From the NCBI GenBank assembly GCA_014238625.1, contig JABAAS010000057.1, forward strand, positions 1 to 7,917: a stretch of 7,917 nucleotides of DNA, read 5' to 3'. A program made the position numbers and the translations under genes. This stretch comes from Alphaproteobacteria bacterium (GTDB lineage Bacteria > Pseudomonadota > Alphaproteobacteria > JABAAW01). The notes under the pieces are model-generated. The model saw nothing but the letters and a program-made list of their open reading frames with translations, did not search any database and was not told the DNA's origin. How positions within the stretch are numbered: position 1 is the first letter of the stretch; the number at the start of each line of letters is the position of its first letter. Shown here one piece after another: positions 5,890 to 7,917 of this stretch.

Positions 5890-7245
5890 ATGACTTTTTT
5901 TTGGAGAACTTTAACCAGGTTGGTTTTGGGAATATTTTTTTTGACGAAGAAATTTTTCACCGTATTTTTTAGCAGCCTACCCTCTTTTATTTTTGGAGCT
6001 GTTGTTGCATTAGTCGTAGTTGGCTTTCTTTCTACGCAAAGTGGCAGTTTTGGCTCTACCTCTGGCAGCTCTCAGTCGCAGAGCACATATTCATTACTGG
6101 ATGCTTTTGGCGAAGTTTTCCAGCGCGTTCGCCGCGATTATGTAAGAGAGGTTAATGACGAAGCTCTTATAGAGGCAGCCATTGAGGGTATGGTATCTAG
6201 TTTAGACCCCCATTCTGCCTACTTGAATCCCCGCCGTTATCGAGATCTTCAGGTAAACACGCATGGAGAGTTTGGCGGTTTGGGTATCGAGGTTACTTTG
6301 GACAAAGAATCTGGCGCGGTTAAGGTTATCTCACCGCTTGACGACACGCCTGCTTCAAAGGCTGGTATTAAAAGTGGCGATCTGATCATTCGTATAGGCG
6401 ATACGGCTGTTAGAGGTTTAACTCTTGACAAGGCGGTAGACATTTTACGCGGTCCTGTTGGCAAATCGGTTAGGTTGACGATACAGCGCGGCAAGATTAA
6501 ACCTTTTGAGCTGACTCTTACGCGGGAGTTGATAAAATTGCGTGTTGTGCGTGCGCGTTTAGAAGGAACGGCAAAGCAGGGCATAGTCGGTTTTGTGCGC
6601 CTAGCGGGTTTTAGTGAGAATGTTGCCTCGACTATAAAAAAAGAAATCAAAAAGCTAAAAAAAGAAGCGACTGCCCCGATAGTTGGTTATGTTTTAGACT
6701 TGCGCAACAATCCTGGCGGCTTATTGGATCAGGCTATCGCGGTTAGCGATCTGTTTCTTAGCGGAGGAGAGATTGTTTCTGTGCGCGGTCGTGGTGGTAA
6801 GGATCACCAGCGTTTTCAGGCTTCAAAAGACGATATTACGGATGGCAAGCCGATAGTTGTTATGATTAATGGTGCTTCAGCTTCAGCTTCCGAGATTGTT
6901 GCCGGAGCGCTAAAAGATCATAACCGCGCGAAGTTACTTGGAGAGAAATCTTTTGGCAAGGGGTCTGTACAAACGCTTATTTCGTTGAATAACCGTCGGG
7001 GAGCTGCGTTGAAACTCACGGTGCAACACTATTACACGCCTAGCGGAGCGCTTATCCACGGCAAAGGTATTGAACCTGACATTTTTCTGGCACCACTCAC
7101 CGACGAAGTGAATGAAGAAAAGAGCGATTCTAATGGCGATGAGGGTGATGATGGCACAGCGCAAAAACAAGACGAGAAAGAGGCAGAGGATGTGCAATTG
7201 CAACGTGCTTTAGAGGTAGTTCGTAGCGAATCAACAACCTTATGA
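5890..7245 (+). CDS. ctpA: S41 family carboxy-terminal processing protease
   Basis: Serine protease with a Ser-Lys dyad that trims or degrades periplasmic proteins from the C-terminus; in other proteobacteria such enzymes control peptidoglycan hydrolases. The 451-residue protein has a short cytosolic N-terminus, one membrane anchor (about 31-48), a Ser/Gln-rich spacer, and a helical segment with SSLDPHSAY (103-111). A PDZ domain spans about 118-205 with the GEFGGLGIEV groove. The S41 core shows LDLRNNPGGLL (269-279), GASASASE (328-335) with likely nucleophile S332, and GEKSFGKG (351-358) with likely general base K357, 25 residues apart as in known family members. The C-terminal tail (about 404-432) is acidic and low in complexity. 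It lies 60 nt after the envC-like gene with only a weak purine-rich ribosome-binding site, and it ends in TGA. Confidence 0.95.
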   Translation: MTFFWRTLTRLVLGIFFLTKKFFTVFFSSLPSFIFGAVVALVVVGFLSTQSGSFGSTSGSSQSQSTYSLLDAFGEVFQRVRRDYVREVNDEALIEAAIEGMVSSLDPHSAYLNPRRYRDLQVNTHGEFGGLGIEVTLDKESGAVKVISPLDDTPASKAGIKSGDLIIRIGDTAVRGLTLDKAVDILRGPVGKSVRLTIQRGKIKPFELTLTRELIKLRVVRARLEGTAKQGIVGFVRLAGFSENVASTIKKEIKKLKKEATAPIVGYVLDLRNNPGGLLDQAIAVSDLFLSGGEIVSVRGRGGKDHQRFQASKDDITDGKPIVVMINGASASASEIVAGALKDHNRAKLLGEKSFGKGSVQTLISLNNRRGAALKLTVQHYYTPSGALIHGKGIEPDIFLAPLTDEVNEEKSDSNGDEGDDGTAQKQDEKEAEDVQLQRALEVVRSESTTL

Positions 7246-7274
7246 ACGATTGAACAATAGCCGAGTTTATAGGG

Positions 7275-7304
7275 TTGGTAACTTGTAATTGAGTTTTTTA
7301 CCAA
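7275..7304. repeat. 7-bp inverted repeat downstream of ctpA
   Basis: TTGGTAA (7275-7281) and TTACCAA (7298-7304) are exact complements around a 16-nt loop, 30 nt past the ctpA stop. There is no T-run after the stem on either strand, so it is not a classical terminator. It could protect the 3' end of the gpmI-envC-ctpA mRNA or bind a protein. It may be chance. Confidence 0.45.
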
Positions 7305-7346
7305 GCTAGATAGGCGAATGTTATGTTGATTTTTGTTTTTGGAATA

Positions 7347-7389
7347 GTCGTAGGCTGTGTGTAGGGCTACGACATTATAATTTTTTTTT
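7347..7389 (+). terminator. Stem-loop plus T9 tract: possible terminator of the gpmI-envC-ctpA operon
   Basis: GTCGTAG (7347-7353) and CTACGAC (7367-7373) form a perfect 7-bp stem with a 13-nt loop. A run of nine T follows at 7381-7389. Seven AT bases separate stem and T-run, more than is usual for efficient intrinsic termination. The same dyad lies just upstream of a TATAAT element, so an operator role is an equal alternative. Confidence 0.4.
7376..7381 (+). promoter_or_regulatory. Candidate -10 element of the deacetylase gene
   Basis: TATAAT matches the sigma70 -10 consensus exactly and lies 38 nt before the ATG at 7420, which would give a leader of about 30 nt. No good -35 hexamer is found 16-18 bp upstream; that place is taken by the GTCGTAG/CTACGAC dyad. 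The promoter, if real, may need an activator bound there. Confidence 0.35.
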
Positions 7390-7419
7390 GTCATGTAGTT
7401 TTTGCTTTTCGAGGTTTCC

Positions 7420-7917
7420 ATGACGCATTTTTCGAACCCAGCTACCCCGAAAACTTCATCTAGTAGCGATGTATTATCTAACGATTCATCAAGTGATTTA
7501 GCTGAGGACGCCTCTCAATCTGCGCCTTCTGAAGTTAAAACTGTTCTTAGCTTTCGGCAAGCTCGTTTTAGCATATGGCGTAAGTTATATGCTTGGACTT
7601 GGATAACGACACTTATCATCATCGGCGCCACTTTTTTGGGTTTTGAGCTATTACCACCGCATAGTTTTTCGGAGCATTTTTCTGATGGTCGTCCCAAAGT
7701 TTCTATACGCGTAGATCGCACGCTAGCTATTTTGCGAGGTCAGGTAATTATAAATTCAGACGAAGAGGTAATTTCGATGATTCCGTCGCTACTTGAACCG
7801 ACGGAGATATATGGCATGCTGCCTGTTCGCTCTGATGATGGTAATAGAGTTTGGCGTGCTTACCGTTCTCGCGTTCCTGTTACTGCGGGCAGAGGCAAGA
7901 TAGTTGTTATAGTTTCT
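7420..7917 (+). CDS. Divergent polysaccharide deacetylase family protein (5' part, runs off the window)
   Basis: The first 166 codons are present and the reading frame is open at the right edge. The ATG has GAGG at 7411-7414, 5 nt away. The protein begins with a Ser/Asp/Pro-rich cytosolic segment (1-45), then basic residues and one transmembrane helix (about 58-78). A periplasmic stretch follows containing EIYGMLPVRSDDGNRVWRAY, and the fragment ends AGRGKIVVIVS. This last part matches the lead-in of the divergent polysaccharide deacetylase domain, where a Pro/Arg-(I/V)A-(I/V)V(I/V) strand runs into a (D/G)LGLS motif. Position after envC and ctpA supports the call. The domain is related to NodB-like carbohydrate deacetylases, but its substrate is not established. 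The catalytic part lies outside the window. Confidence 0.8.
   Translation, partial: MTHFSNPATPKTSSSSDVLSNDSSSDLAEDASQSAPSEVKTVLSFRQARFSIWRKLYAWTWITTLIIIGATFLGFELLPPHSFSEHFSDGRPKVSIRVDRTLAILRGQVIINSDEEVISMIPSLLEPTEIYGMLPVRSDDGNRVWRAYRSRVPVTAGRGKIVVIVS

Overview
The window is a piece of an alphaproteobacterial chromosome, moderately AT-rich by eye, using the standard code (rpoA and ctpA end in TGA, and Trp is TGG). The assignment rests on two things. The RpoA C-terminal domain carries the alphaproteobacterial form of the conserved block, running into GMEIPDWPPENVAELAKK. The order gpmI, envC-like, ctpA, divergent polysaccharide deacetylase is also a familiar alphaproteobacterial cell-envelope neighbourhood. 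No genus can be named from this sequence.

Left half (127-2556, minus strand): the distal alpha operon, rpsM-rpsK-rpoA-rplQ (uS13, uS11, RNA polymerase alpha, bL17), closed by a stem-loop plus U-tract at 93-117. Most alphaproteobacteria have secY and adk just upstream of rpsM. Here that place is taken by a roughly 300-bp intergenic region and a divergent gene, so the operon appears to have its own promoter and a 5' leader of about 200 nt.

Centre (2557-2858): this region holds no convincing gene, but it has candidate back-to-back promoters for the alpha operon and gpmI. A perfect 9-bp inverted repeat lies across the 19-bp spacer of the alpha-operon promoter. The leader contains several short stem-loops, and the last one encloses the rpsM Shine-Dalgarno sequence.

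Right half (2859-7917, plus strand): an enlarged cofactor-independent phosphoglycerate mutase (GpmI), a secreted EnvC-like coiled-coil/degenerate LytM protein that overlaps gpmI by 8 nt, and a membrane-anchored S41 carboxy-terminal processing protease with a PDZ domain. After a 174-bp gap with inverted repeats and a consensus -10 element comes the 5' part of a membrane-anchored divergent polysaccharide deacetylase, cut by the window edge. The last three probably act together in periplasmic peptidoglycan remodelling and daughter-cell separation.

These are core housekeeping and envelope genes. No mobile element, CRISPR array, defence system or clearly new gene system was seen. The points most worth a second look are regulatory: the operator-like dyad and structured leader of the detached ribosomal operon, and the dyad before the deacetylase gene.
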